Positions 23,919-32,823 of a DNA stretch of 64,000 nucleotides are shown piece by piece (position 1 is the first letter of the stretch; every line of letters starts with the position of its first letter). Source of the stretch: Promicromonospora panici (lineage in GTDB: Bacteria > Actinomycetota > Actinomycetes > Actinomycetales > Cellulomonadaceae); the NCBI RefSeq assembly GCF_900608595.1, contig NZ_UWYY01000030.1, forward strand, positions 1 to 64,000, read 5' to 3'. A program made the position numbers and the translations under genes. The notes below the pieces were generated by a model. The model saw only the letters and a list, made by a program, of their open reading frames with translations, ran no database searches and was not told the DNA's origin.

Positions 23919-24412
23919 ATGTCATCGGAAGACACGACGGACGTCAATCCGAAGACCGCGCTGCCTGGCTGGCCCGAGACAGTGGCCGGGATCGTCGCGA
24001 TGGCCGCGGTCGGGTTCGGGCTCCCGATCGTTGCCTCGAACCAGCTCGACCTGACCAGCCCCCTGGGTGGTGCCTTCCTGGCGTGCCTCTCAGGTGTGGC
24101 GGGGCTCGCCGGATTTGCCGCTGCGGCGGCTCTGCGGCGGCGCTCGTGGCAGTCCTTCGGCATCCACAGGACCACTGCCCGCTGGCTCTGGCTGGGCGTC
24201 GGTACGGGCCGGTGATCGCGACCCTGGGCAGCGCGGTGATCTTCGCGCTCCTTCACGGGATCAATGTCGTGCTGCCGGCCGCCCTGATCGTCGGCATCAT
24301 CACCGCCGAGCTGCGCCGGCGCAGCGATTCGGTGCGGCCGGGCGTGGTCGTGCACGCCTTCAACAACTCGATCACGGTGGTGGCGTACGCACTGGTTCCG
24401 GGCATCGGGTAA
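23919..24412 (+). pseudogene. Broken CPBP-family intramembrane protease gene
   Basis: Two reading frames together make a shortened CPBP (CAAX-protease/bacteriocin-processing) protein. The first frame (23919-24215) gives the N-terminal two helices up to ARWLWLGVGTGR and stops. The second frame continues from about 24205 with YGPVIATLGSAVIFALLHGI and HAFNNSITVV, the third and fourth CPBP motifs. The piece that should lie between, including the EExxR catalytic motif and neighbouring helices, is missing. This is best explained by an internal deletion that also shifted frame. No functional product is expected. Confidence 0.75.
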
Positions 24413-24462
24413 CCGGGCATGCCGGTGGCCGCCGCGAGGGTCAGCTCGCGCCGGTCGCCGGT

Positions 24463-26181
24463 TCAGCGGGTATGTGCCCCGGGTGGGTGTGCCCAGGCGA
24501 GGTCGGGTCGGGACCGTCGCCGGCGCCCGGGACCGACCTGCTCACGCCGCCCGGGCGGGCGGTACGCGATCGCGCCACGGTCGCGTCTGGTGTGGCAGCC
24601 GATGCTGTACCGGCTACGCGGGATACGCCCCGGCGCCGGGCCGGACATGCCGACCGCGGGGGTCCAGGGCGGTGTCGATTGCCCGGCACCGTCCTTGGCG
24701 TCCCCACTGACCGGGTCCGGCTCTGTCGCCGGAGTTGGCCCGCTGACCAGGTTCGGCTCGCTGACGGGATCGGGCCCCGGGTACGCCTGCCCGGTGGGCA
24801 CGACCGGCCGCGGCGGTGCGGGCGCGACAAACACAGACGTGTGCCCCGTCGGCATCGTGGTCTGCACCGCGTGCCGGCCGTCGACCTCGGTGACCTGCTG
24901 CGACCAGCCCGGTGCCTGCTTCGCGTGATTGCACCGGGCACACAACCCCTGCCCGTTGTCCAGACTCGTCGCACCGCCCTCCGCGTGCGGGGTGATGTGG
25001 TCGATGTGCCGTACCGGCGCGTCGCACCACGACGACCCACACACCCCCTGCTCCCGCGCCCGCAACAACCGCGCCAAACCGGCCGGGTGGAACCGGGACG
25101 TCGACGTCGTGGCCAGCAACCGGCCCCGCGGGTCGACATAGACCGCACGCAACCACGCCGCGTCCGCGTCCAGCCCGTGCGCGACCAGGTTCCGCGCCAC
25201 CGGCCCCGGCACGCTACCCACACCCGCGGCCGTGCCCTCCACCACCACGGCAGACTGGTCACCACCGGCCAGCAACGTCTGATCCGAGACCAGCAGGTTG
25301 ATCGTGACCGGCACCTCATCAGCCTTGCCGGGCTCACGGCCGGTGACCCGCTCGATCAGGGTGTCCGCCATGATCTGCCCGGCACCCCGCCCGTCCCCCG
25401 TCGCCTTGGCCGCGTCGGCGTGGGCCTTGAGCTGGGCGTAGGCCTGCACCCCCTGTCGCATCGGGACCAACGCGGTCAGATACACCATCAGATCCGGTGC
25501 CGGACGCACCGAGACACACCGCTGCGCCTCGGCCCTCGCGTTCCGCTTCACACACGCGTGCACGTCCAACTGACCGGCGAGCTCCTTGATCCGGGCGACC
25601 AGCCGCCTGGTCCCCAGCCGGGACAGCCCTGCCAGGTTTCCCGGGCCGCAGATCTCCTCATCGATCCGCGCCCGATCCTCGACTGACAGGTGAGACGTCT
25701 CCCGCACCATCAACGTCGCCCGCCACGAGGACAGCACCCCCGTGCGCAGCGCATCCAACGTGTGCGGCATCTGCGTGACCCACACCCGCGCCGTACCCAG
25801 GAACGACGCACCCGCGTGCGGGCTGGCCTGCAACGCCGCACCGACCTGGTTCGGCAGCCCACGACCCTGCCGCTCGGCCCGGACACCCTGAACGGCCTCG
25901 TCCGCCTTCGTGGCCTCCTCCAGCGCGACAGCCAGCCTCGCCTGGGTCGCGGTCACCGTGTTCTTCACCGCCTCCAGCTCACTGAGCAGGTCCACCCACT
26001 GCGCCTGCACCCGCTTCGAGACAGACGACGCCGTGTCAGTACCGCCTGGCAGGATCACGCCGGCCAGCAGCTCACGCACCATCCGCACACCAGCCGCATC
26101 GGTGGTCACGCCACCGTCCGCGGGCAGCACGGACCCGGGAGGCTGCTCGCCCGCCCCAGGTGCACCGTCCACTGATCTCAT
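24463..26181 (-). CDS. DUF222-HNH endonuclease domain protein (13E12 family), copy 1
   Basis: A 572-residue protein. An N-terminal helical DUF222 region (about 30-380) is followed by an HNH domain with SSWCDAP, HIDHITPHAEGG, the asparagine in TSLDNGQGLC and CARCNHAKQ, so zinc-binding cysteines and catalytic histidines are present. The last 120 residues are Pro-rich and low complexity. Such proteins are multi-copy in actinomycetes, with unproven nuclease and mobile-element-related roles. A second, divergent copy is at 57192-59069. The ATG at 26181 gives MRSVDGAPGAG. Confidence 0.85.
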   Translation of the reverse strand: MRSVDGAPGAGEQPPGSVLPADGGVTTDAAGVRMVRELLAGVILPGGTDTASSVSKRVQAQWVDLLSELEAVKNTVTATQARLAVALEEATKADEAVQGVRAERQGRGLPNQVGAALQASPHAGASFLGTARVWVTQMPHTLDALRTGVLSSWRATLMVRETSHLSVEDRARIDEEICGPGNLAGLSRLGTRRLVARIKELAGQLDVHACVKRNARAEAQRCVSVRPAPDLMVYLTALVPMRQGVQAYAQLKAHADAAKATGDGRGAGQIMADTLIERVTGREPGKADEVPVTINLLVSDQTLLAGGDQSAVVVEGTAAGVGSVPGPVARNLVAHGLDADAAWLRAVYVDPRGRLLATTSTSRFHPAGLARLLRAREQGVCGSSWCDAPVRHIDHITPHAEGGATSLDNGQGLCARCNHAKQAPGWSQQVTEVDGRHAVQTTMPTGHTSVFVAPAPPRPVVPTGQAYPGPDPVSEPNLVSGPTPATEPDPVSGDAKDGAGQSTPPWTPAVGMSGPAPGRIPRSRYSIGCHTRRDRGAIAYRPPGRREQVGPGRRRRSRPDLAWAHPPGAHTR

Positions 26182-26327
26182 GCCACCAACATATGGCACA
26201 CCCGTTCGTACCGCTCGACGAGCGAACCTCGATCTGCCCACAGCAGAACCAGCAGTCCCGGCCGGACACCCGAGGCAGCCTGCGCACCGCCGTCGTGCAC
26301 CGTGCGGACGACCAAAGCTGCCCGGCG

Positions 26328-26912
26328 CTACAACCGCAACATCTCCTCCGACACCACGGCCCGCGAAGCAGCCTCGGCCACGATCAGGTCGGCGGTCTCC
26401 TCCGGCGTCTGCTCCCCGGAGTCGAGCCACCAGCCGACGTCGCCCAACTCTCGCCGCTGGTTCCGCGCCAAGGGGGCGAAGTCGTAGTCCACCTGCGTCT
26501 CGGGCGCCCGCGTCGCGTTGCGTTGGCGTGCCACGTCCAAGGGCGGGCACAGCATCACCAGCATGAGCGGCCGTGCCCGCAGCCGCCCCGCGATGAAGCG
26601 CAGCTCCTCCCGCGTCTCGACGACGGAGTCCGCGACCGGCGTGAACCCGGCCTCGGCGAAGTTGTCCGCCACCGAGCACAGGTTCACCATCCGGAGTCGC
26701 AACTGGCGTTGCCCCTCGGGCCCGGGATTCCAGTGCCCGTCCGCGTCGAGCATGTTCGCCCCGCCGCTGACGAGCATGATCCCGAACACGTCCCCGTCGA
26801 CCTGCGCGGAACGCGGCAGCCGCTCGGCCACGAGCCGCGACACCGTCGTCTTGCCCGCCCCCGGGGTCCCGGTGATCAGGAGGCAACCGGCCAGAGTTTC
26901 TCGATCAGTCAC
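26328..26912 (-). CDS. P-loop kinase/phosphotransferase (AAA family)
   Basis: A 194-residue P-loop protein with Walker A GTPGAGKTTVSRLVAERL at about residues 15-32, a VDGDVFG region after it, and RQRNATRAPETQVDYD late, resembling gluconate-kinase or chloramphenicol-phosphotransferase-like small kinases. Substrate unknown. It lies just downstream of the LacI-controlled operon end, separated by a short hairpin, so it may be an independent unit. Confidence 0.75.
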   Translation of the reverse strand: MTDRETLAGCLLITGTPGAGKTTVSRLVAERLPRSAQVDGDVFGIMLVSGGANMLDADGHWNPGPEGQRQLRLRMVNLCSVADNFAEAGFTPVADSVVETREELRFIAGRLRARPLMLVMLCPPLDVARQRNATRAPETQVDYDFAPLARNQRRELGDVGWWLDSGEQTPEETADLIVAEAASRAVVSEEMLRL

Positions 26913-26928
26913 CCCGTCACCCTTGCAT

Positions 26929-26953
26929 CACGCGGCAAGCCTTTAACCGCGTG
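26929..26953. terminator. Possible terminator at the end of the LacI operon
   Basis: CACGCGG (26929-26935) and CCGCGTG (26947-26953) form a 7-bp GC-rich stem with an 11-base loop, seven bases beyond the stop of the PEP-mutase-like gene. There is a short A/T stretch in the loop but no T-run. Modest support only. Confidence 0.4.
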
Positions 26954-26959
26954 CCGGTG

Positions 26960-27742
26960 TCAGGGACGCACCCGCCGCGCGTACCGCTCCAGCCTCGCCT
27001 GCGCCTCCGGGTAGGGCGTCGCCGACGGAACGTCCCTCTCGTCCCGGACGGCGGTCACGACGGCGACGGCCGCGTCGATCGCCGCGCGGTAGGGCAGCGA
27101 TCCAGTGCTGATCCGACGGACGCCGAGGTCGCCGAGCTCTCCCACGGTGAGCCCAGGAACGGCGAGAACGTTCAACGGCAGCGGCAGTGCGCTCGCGAGA
27201 CGTTCGAGCACGGCCGGCTCCGCCGCGGCCGGGACGAAGATGCCGTCGGCCCCGGCGTCGACGTAGGCGCGGGCCCGGTCGAGGGTGGCCTCGACGGTCG
27301 CGTCCTTGTTCAGCCAGTACGTCTCGACGCGCGCGTTGACGAACACCTCGGGTGCGGCCGCCTTGATCGCCGCCACCTTCGCGGCGTGCGCGGCCGGATC
27401 GACGAGTTCCCCGAAGGTGGAGTCCTCGATGTTCACGCCCGCGAGCCCGACGTCGGCAAGGGCCACGACGAGATCGGCGACCTCGAGTGGGTCGTCGCCG
27501 TAGCCGTCCTCGATATCGGCGGTGAGGTACGCGGGCAGCGCCCGCAAGCGGTGGACCAGCTCCTCGGTGGCCGGCCGGCTCGTCCGTCCGGCGTCGGGCG
27601 TGCCGAGGGCTGCGCTGACGCCGAAGCTCGTGGTGCCGATCGCCGGGAACCCGGCCTCGGCGAACGCGAGGGCCGAGGCGACGTCCCAGGCGTTGGGCAG
27701 GACGAGGGGCCGGGAGCCGTGATGCAGGTCTGCGAAGGTCAT
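26960..27742 (-). CDS. Isocitrate lyase / PEP mutase family protein
   Basis: A 260-residue alpha/beta-barrel of the PEPM/ICL superfamily. The N-terminus LVLPNAWDVASALAFAEAGF is diagnostic of the 2-methylisocitrate-lyase-like/oxaloacetate-hydrolase-like branch. EDGYGDDP (about 95) and NIEDS (about 118) supply the metal-binding acidic residues. The KKCGH catalytic loop of true isocitrate lyases is not present, so a different C-C or C-P bond reaction is likely. It is the last gene of the operon; its start overlaps the CitE-like stop by one base. Likely a late step cleaving an organic acid. Confidence 0.8.
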   Translation of the reverse strand: MTFADLHHGSRPLVLPNAWDVASALAFAEAGFPAIGTTSFGVSAALGTPDAGRTSRPATEELVHRLRALPAYLTADIEDGYGDDPLEVADLVVALADVGLAGVNIEDSTFGELVDPAAHAAKVAAIKAAAPEVFVNARVETYWLNKDATVEATLDRARAYVDAGADGIFVPAAAEPAVLERLASALPLPLNVLAVPGLTVGELGDLGVRRISTGSLPYRAAIDAAVAVVTAVRDERDVPSATPYPEAQARLERYARRVRP

Positions 27743-28581
27743 CAACGAGCAGTCTCCACCACCCACCGAGCCCGCTCCACCATCGCGGCGTCGAGGAACG
27801 TCCCGTCCTCCAGAGCGACAGCACCCACGCCCTCGACGGCGGCACCCTGGACTCGCTCCAGCACCTCCCGCGCCGCGGCGACCTCGGCCGCAGACGGCAG
27901 AAAAGCGCCCCGGATCGTGTCGAGGTGCGCCGGGTGGATCGCCGTCCGGCCGCAGAACCCCAGCGCCCGGCCGGCCCGGCACGACGCCGCCAGCCCGTCC
28001 AGGTCCCGCACGTTCGTGTAGGCCGACATCACCGGCGGGGGCAGCCGCGCCGCCCGCGCAGCGACGATGACGCGGCTCCGTGCCCAGGTGAGCCCGTCGT
28101 CGCCGTCGAGCCGCAGGTCGGAGCGCAGGTCCGCCTCCCCCAGGCCGATCGACGCGACCTGCGGCGACGCCGTCGCCAGCTCGAAGGCGCGCTCGACGCC
28201 GAGCGCCGACTCGACCAGCAGGTGCAGCGCCCGGCCGGGCAGCGCGGCGGCGAGCGCCCGCACCTCGTCGGCGGACTCGGCCTTGGGGATCCGTGCCCCG
28301 ACGCCGGCGGGCAGCGCCGCGACCATCGCGGCGTCGTCGGCGTGCCACGGCGTGCTCGGATGGTTGATCCGCACCTGGACGGCGCGGTCCGCGGGCACGC
28401 CCGCGAGCAGATCCGCCGCGTTCGACCGCGCCTCATCCTTGCGCGACGGCGCGACGGCGTCCTCCAGGTCCACCAGCACCACGTCGGCGGGCGAGGACAG
28501 CGCCTTGGCGACCCGGTCGGGCCGGTCGGCGGGCACGTACAGCAGCGTCAGCGGCGTGCCGCCGCCAGCCGAGCCCGTCAT
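27742..28581 (-). CDS. CoA ester lyase (CitE-like, HpcH/HpaI aldolase family)
   Basis: A 279-residue CitE/citramalyl-CoA-lyase-type protein. It has PLTLLYVPADRPDRVAKALSS, VVLVDLEDAVAPSRKDEAR (Mg ligand region), RIPKAESADEV, LLVESALGVERA and GLGEADLRSDL, and ends with IHPAHLDTI. Family members cleave malyl-, citramalyl- or methylmalyl-CoA to acetyl-CoA or similar plus a keto acid. It directly follows the CoA-transferase gene with overlap at the start, so it probably cleaves the CoA thioester that enzyme makes. Confidence 0.85.
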   Translation of the reverse strand: MTGSAGGGTPLTLLYVPADRPDRVAKALSSPADVVLVDLEDAVAPSRKDEARSNAADLLAGVPADRAVQVRINHPSTPWHADDAAMVAALPAGVGARIPKAESADEVRALAAALPGRALHLLVESALGVERAFELATASPQVASIGLGEADLRSDLRLDGDDGLTWARSRVIVAARAARLPPPVMSAYTNVRDLDGLAASCRAGRALGFCGRTAIHPAHLDTIRGAFLPSAAEVAAAREVLERVQGAAVEGVGAVALEDGTFLDAAMVERARWVVETAR

Positions 28582-29786
28582 ACCGCCCCCTCCTCCCGCA
28601 GCTCCGCGACCCGCTCGGGCGAGAACCCGAGCTCTCCGAGCACCTCGTCGGTGTCGGCCCCGTGCGCTCGCCCCGTGAACTGGATGACGCCGTGGTACTC
28701 CGAGAGCCGGAACAGCGGCCCCTGCATCAGCATCGGCCCGAGCTCGGGGTCCTCGATCTCGTGGATGGTGCCCAGCGCCCGAAACTGCGGGTCCTCGACG
28801 ATGTCGCGCGCGTCGTAGACCGGGGCCACCGCGGCCTGCGCCTCCTCGAACGCCGCCACCACCTCCTCCCGCGTCCGAAGCCCGATCCACCTGCCCACGG
28901 CCTCGTCCAGCTCGTCCGCGTGCCGCGCCCGGTCGACGCCGCGCGCGAACCACGGCTCGTCGACCAGGTCCGGCCGGTCCACAAGCCGCACCACCCGCTC
29001 GGCGATCGACTGGGCCGACGTCGACACGGCCACCCAGTGCCCGTCGCTCGTACGGTAGGTGTTGCGCGGCGCGTTGTTGCTGGACCGGTTGCCCGTGCGG
29101 GGCTGCGTCGTGTGCAGCTGGTCCCATCGGGTGATCTGCGGTCCGAGCATCGCCAGGATCGGCTCCACGATGGCGGTGTCCACGACCTGCCCGTGGCCGG
29201 TCCGGTCACGCGCCGAGAGCGCCGTCATGATCGCGAACGCGGTGGCGAGCGACGCGACGCCGTCGGCCAGGCCGAACGGTGGCAGCGTGGGCGGACCGTC
29301 CGGCTCGCCGGTCATCGCCGCGAACCCGCTCATCGCCTCGGCGAGCGTCCCGAATCCCGGCCGCGTGCGGTAGGGCCCGGTCTGGCCGAACCCCGTGACC
29401 CGCGCGAGCACGAGGCGCGGGTTGCGGGCCGACAGCTCCTCGTAGCCCAGTCCCCAGCGTTCGAGCGTGCCGGGCCGGAAGTTCTCGATCACGACGTCGG
29501 CCCGCGCGGCCAGCTCGAGGAAGACCTCGCGCCCGCCCGGCGAGCCGAGGTTCGCCGTCACCGCGCGCTTGTTGCGGCCCAGGGTCTTCCACCAGAGGTT
29601 GACGCCGTCCTTCGCGGCGCCGTGCGTGCGCGACGGGTCGGGCCGCTCGGGGTGCTCGACCTTCACCACGGAAGCGCCGAGGTCGCCCAGATGCATGGCC
29701 GCCATCGGCCCGGCGAACAGGGTGGACGCGTCCACGACGCGCAGCCCGGCCAGGGCGCCGTCGGCGGGGTCGCGGGAGACGGTCAT
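28578..29786 (-). CDS. CaiB/BaiF family (class III) CoA-transferase
   Basis: A 402-residue class III CoA-transferase. It has LRVVDASTLFAGPMAAMHLGDLGASVVKVEHPE, KRAVTANLGSPGGREVFLELAARADVVIENFRPGTLERWGL in segments, and GPYRTRPGFGTLAEAMSGFAAMTG, as in formyl-CoA or itaconate/citramalate CoA-transferases. Members move CoA between carboxylic acids. Start and stop both overlap neighbours by four bases. In this operon it should activate an organic acid for the CitE-like lyase. Confidence 0.9.
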   Translation of the reverse strand: MTVSRDPADGALAGLRVVDASTLFAGPMAAMHLGDLGASVVKVEHPERPDPSRTHGAAKDGVNLWWKTLGRNKRAVTANLGSPGGREVFLELAARADVVIENFRPGTLERWGLGYEELSARNPRLVLARVTGFGQTGPYRTRPGFGTLAEAMSGFAAMTGEPDGPPTLPPFGLADGVASLATAFAIMTALSARDRTGHGQVVDTAIVEPILAMLGPQITRWDQLHTTQPRTGNRSSNNAPRNTYRTSDGHWVAVSTSAQSIAERVVRLVDRPDLVDEPWFARGVDRARHADELDEAVGRWIGLRTREEVVAAFEEAQAAVAPVYDARDIVEDPQFRALGTIHEIEDPELGPMLMQGPLFRLSEYHGVIQFTGRAHGADTDEVLGELGFSPERVAELREEGAV

Positions 29787-31897
29787 GCGATCGCCTCCGC
29801 CCGCATGTCCGACGGCGCGGGCAGGTCCCACGCGCACCGGAACCCGACGGTCGCGCTCCGGGCCAGCCCGAGGCCCGGGAGCAGCAGCTTCACGGAGTAG
29901 TCGGGCGCGTGCCGACCGCCCTCGACGTACCAGTCGGAACCCTCGGCGCGGTAGTCGCTGCCGCCCTTGAGCACAACGAAGCGGGTTCGGCCGTCGCTGT
30001 GCTCGCTCTCGGTCCAGCTCCAGACTGCGGGGCCGGAGCGGTCCGCCCCGAACAGCACGGGGCGCGCCTCACCCGCGAGCTGCCACTCGTCCTCCGTGGG
30101 CAGCCGGCCGCCGCGCCACGCGCAGTAGGCGCGGGCGTCGTCGAGGTCGACGAAGGTCACCGGGTGGTGCTCGGTTCCGGTCGCCGGGCGGCCGTCGTCC
30201 CAGTGCGCCAGGAACCGGTGCGGCTCGGCGGGCGCGTAGCCTTCTGCGTCGAGGAATGCGGCGAACTGGGCGTTCGTCACCTCGGTCGCCGCCACGGCGA
30301 CCGGCGCGGCGAGCACGCCGTCGCGCTGCAGCGTCCGGGCGTCGTGCAGGCGCGGCGGGAGCGGCTTCCACTCGTCCACGTACGGCGCGCCCTGGTACAT
30401 GCCGGTCTCCCGCGCGCGGTAACGCACGGTCAGCACGTAGGGACCTTGCGGCACGACGACGGCGTCCGGGGGCAGCAACCTGTCAGACGCTGAGGTCACC
30501 CGGGTGACCTGGGTTTCTGACACGTCGGAGGGGCCGACCCGGCGGGCGAGCCGGTGCGGGAACCGCGCATCGACGTCGTGCGGCATGTCCGCCAGAGCAT
30601 CGAGCAGGCCTGGCAGCCAGGTGGGCTCCGCGGTGTCCGCTCCGACGTGCACGAGCGCGGCGATCCCCCGCCCGGGCACCACGACCTCGGAGTTGTCAGA
30701 CGCGTGGGTCACCCCGGTGACCTGTGTTTCTGACACGTCGGTGAGCGCAAGCAACCGCCCGGCCCCGCGTTCTGCGGCGCCGGGGGCCAGTACCGGGCCC
30801 TTGTAGTCGGCCTCGCCCCGGTTCACCAGCGTCCAGAGCGTGACGCCGCCCAGCTCCCAGCGCGACGCGTACACCCCCGCGGCCTCCGCCTCCGGGGCCA
30901 GCGGGGCCAGGGGCGTCCACTCACCGTCGAGCAGCAGGTCGCCCGCGGCGCGCTGGACGGTGACCATGCGGCGCACCGTCGCGGCGTCGCGCGCCGACCA
31001 GCCCACCCAGACGCCGAACACGACCTCCCAGACCATCGCGCCCACGCCGTTGAGCCACGCCGACTGCAGCTCCTCGGAGTGGTCGCGGTGCCAGCGCCGC
31101 ACGTGGTGCTGCATGTGCCGGCGCTCGTACCAGTGCGCCCGGAGCACACCCGGCACGGGCGAGTCGGCGAAGAACTGCGCCCAGGACGACGAGTGGTCCT
31201 CGATGCGCTCGACCGGCAGCTTCGACTCGCCCTCCAGGACGATCCCGGGCCGCGCCGCCTCCAGACGCGCGACCAGCTCCGGCTCGGCCTTCTTGAGAGT
31301 GTCCAGGAAGACGCCGTCCGCCTTGAGCTCGCGCACCACCGCCGCGAGCTCGGTGAGGTCGTCGGCGCCGCGCCGCGTGCCGACGTCCCAGGGGTTGTAG
31401 TCGACGAACACGTGCAGCCCGGCGTCGTGCAGCGCCTTCACCAGCCCCGCGAGCCCGGGCACGTCCCGGTAGAAGTCCCACTGGTTGCGGTCGTCCAGCC
31501 CGATCACGGGGTAGGCGTGCCACAGCACGACCGCGTCCAGGCCGCCGAACCGCTGGTCCGCGTCCGCCAGGAACCGCTCGGGAGTGAACCGGCTCTCCTC
31601 GAACGAGTACAGCAGCTCGTCCCACAGCCAGACCTGCGCGACCGTGCGGCAGCGCGCCGCCCACGCCGCCTCGGGCCGGCCGTACGCGGCACCGGTGTAG
31701 GCGTGCCGTGCCCGGGAGTCGTCCCGCCAGACGCGGAGCATCTCGCGCCAGGCGGGCCGGTCGGCGGGGTCCGCGGGCCCGGAGAAGATCTTCGCCTCGT
31801 CGAGGGCCGCGCTCCGCTCGGCGGTCAGCGGCCCGACGACGACCTCGGTGGGCCGGTCGATCGGCCGCGGGACGAGGGGGTCGAAGGTGTAGCTCAT
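29783..31897 (-). CDS. Glycoside-hydrolase-like protein fused to a SUMF1 (FGE-sulfatase) domain
   Basis: A 704-residue protein. The first half (about 60-380) reads as a TIM-barrel glycosidase-like enzyme: VWLWDELLYSFEESRF, VVLWHAYPVIG, LHVFVDYNPWDVG, DGVFLDTL and VLEGES. A beta-rich part follows. The C-terminal part (about 510-690) is SUMF1-like: VTNAQFAAFLDAEGY, RAYCAWRGGRLPTEDEWQ, VVLKGGSDYR and GFRCAWD. The C-terminal cysteine pair of an active formylglycine enzyme is not evident, so it may bind a sugar or be structural. Two 42-bp palindromes lie in the linkers. No signal peptide, so it acts in the cytoplasm. Confidence 0.75.
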   Translation of the reverse strand: MSYTFDPLVPRPIDRPTEVVVGPLTAERSAALDEAKIFSGPADPADRPAWREMLRVWRDDSRARHAYTGAAYGRPEAAWAARCRTVAQVWLWDELLYSFEESRFTPERFLADADQRFGGLDAVVLWHAYPVIGLDDRNQWDFYRDVPGLAGLVKALHDAGLHVFVDYNPWDVGTRRGADDLTELAAVVRELKADGVFLDTLKKAEPELVARLEAARPGIVLEGESKLPVERIEDHSSSWAQFFADSPVPGVLRAHWYERRHMQHHVRRWHRDHSEELQSAWLNGVGAMVWEVVFGVWVGWSARDAATVRRMVTVQRAAGDLLLDGEWTPLAPLAPEAEAAGVYASRWELGGVTLWTLVNRGEADYKGPVLAPGAAERGAGRLLALTDVSETQVTGVTHASDNSEVVVPGRGIAALVHVGADTAEPTWLPGLLDALADMPHDVDARFPHRLARRVGPSDVSETQVTRVTSASDRLLPPDAVVVPQGPYVLTVRYRARETGMYQGAPYVDEWKPLPPRLHDARTLQRDGVLAAPVAVAATEVTNAQFAAFLDAEGYAPAEPHRFLAHWDDGRPATGTEHHPVTFVDLDDARAYCAWRGGRLPTEDEWQLAGEARPVLFGADRSGPAVWSWTESEHSDGRTRFVVLKGGSDYRAEGSDWYVEGGRHAPDYSVKLLLPGLGLARSATVGFRCAWDLPAPSDMRAEAIA
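30481..30522. repeat. 42-bp palindromic element, copy A (inside a coding region)
   Basis: TGTCAGA, five bases, AGGTCAC, CCGG, GTGACCT, five bases, TCTGACA. All four 7-base arms are exact inverted partners; the core is an 18-bp perfect palindrome. It lies in frame in the glycosidase-SUMF1 gene, near residues 459-472 (local peptide SDVSETQVTRVTSASD). Confidence 0.9.
30694..30735. repeat. 42-bp palindromic element, copy B (inside a coding region)
   Basis: Same spacing 7-5-7-4-7-5-7 as copy A: TGTCAGA, CGCGT, GGGTCAC, CCCG, GTGACCT, GTGTT, TCTGACA. It is in frame near residues 388-401 of the same protein, giving TDVSETQVTGVTHASD. Variable positions differ from copy A mainly in the spacers, whereas the arms are kept. 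Confidence 0.9.
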
Positions 31898-32823
31898 GAG
31901 GCCTCTTTCAGTTCTTCGGCCAGCACGGCCACGGCGTCGGCGTCGGGCACGGCGTCCTGCGCCCCGACCCGGGTGACGGCGAGCGCGCCGGCCGCCCCGG
32001 CCAGCCGGGCGGCGCCGGACAGCTCTCTTGAGCGGGCGAGGGCGGCGGCCAGGACGCCGCAGTAGGTGTCGCCCGCGCCCGTCGTGTCGACCGCCGTGAC
32101 GCGTGCGGCGGGGACGCGGACCGGCGGGACGTCGCGCTCGGCCACGAGGCTGCCCTCGGCGCCGAGCGTGACGACGACCACCGGCACGCGCTCCAGCAAC
32201 GCGGCCGCGAGCGCCTCGGGCGTCGCCGCGCCGGACGGCTCCGGCCCGTCCACCAGGTCGGCGGCCTCGTGCTCGTTGACCACCAGCACGTCGAGCTGTT
32301 CCCACAGCTCGTCGGGCAGGTCGCGCGACGGCGCGGCGTTGAGCACAAAAAGCGCACCCTCCCGGCGCGCCCGGGCGGCCGCGAGCACAGTGTCGAGCGG
32401 GATCTCGAGCTGCGCCAGGACGACGTCGGCGGCGGCGATCCGGTCGGCCTGCGCCGGGCCCACGCGCACCCGCGAGTTCGCGCCGGGCGCGACGACTATC
32501 GTGTTCTCGCCGTCGGGCGACACCGTGATCAGCGCGGTGCCGGACGGCGCGTCGACCCGCTCCACGACGTCGGTCCGCACGCCCGCCCCGTCGAGCGACG
32601 CGAGCAGCAGCCCGGCCGACTCGTCCCGGCCGAGAGCGCCCACGAATGTCGTGTCCGCTCCCCCGGCCTGCGCCGCCGCGACCGCCTGGTTCGCCCCCTT
32701 GCCGCCCGGCGTGCGGCGCAGGTCGCCGCCGAGGATCGTCTCCCCGCCCGCGGGATGCCGGGGCACGTCGACGACGAGGTCGACGTTCGCCGACCCGACG
32801 ACCACGACCCGGCCGCCGCTCAT
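31894..32823 (-). CDS. Ribokinase-type PfkB sugar kinase
   Basis: A 309-residue PfkB kinase close to ribokinase. It has VVGSANVDLVVDVPRHPAGGETI, GGKGANQAVAAAQAG (sugar site) and DTTGAGDTYCGVLAAAL (anion hole and catalytic aspartate), and NEHEA in the middle. It phosphorylates ribose or a similar pentose with ATP. Start overlaps the upstream ADP-ribosylglycohydrolase-like stop by four bases. In the operon it probably phosphorylates the sugar released by those hydrolases. Confidence 0.9.
   Translation of the reverse strand: MSGGRVVVVGSANVDLVVDVPRHPAGGETILGGDLRRTPGGKGANQAVAAAQAGGADTTFVGALGRDESAGLLLASLDGAGVRTDVVERVDAPSGTALITVSPDGENTIVVAPGANSRVRVGPAQADRIAAADVVLAQLEIPLDTVLAAARARREGALFVLNAAPSRDLPDELWEQLDVLVVNEHEAADLVDGPEPSGAATPEALAAALLERVPVVVVTLGAEGSLVAERDVPPVRVPAARVTAVDTTGAGDTYCGVLAAALARSRELSGAARLAGAAGALAVTRVGAQDAVPDADAVAVLAEELKEAS

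Noticed and set aside
24463-26181. Group II intron or transposase at the DUF222-HNH gene
   Set aside because: No reverse transcriptase, transposase motifs, terminal inverted repeats or target duplications were seen around either DUF222-HNH copy.
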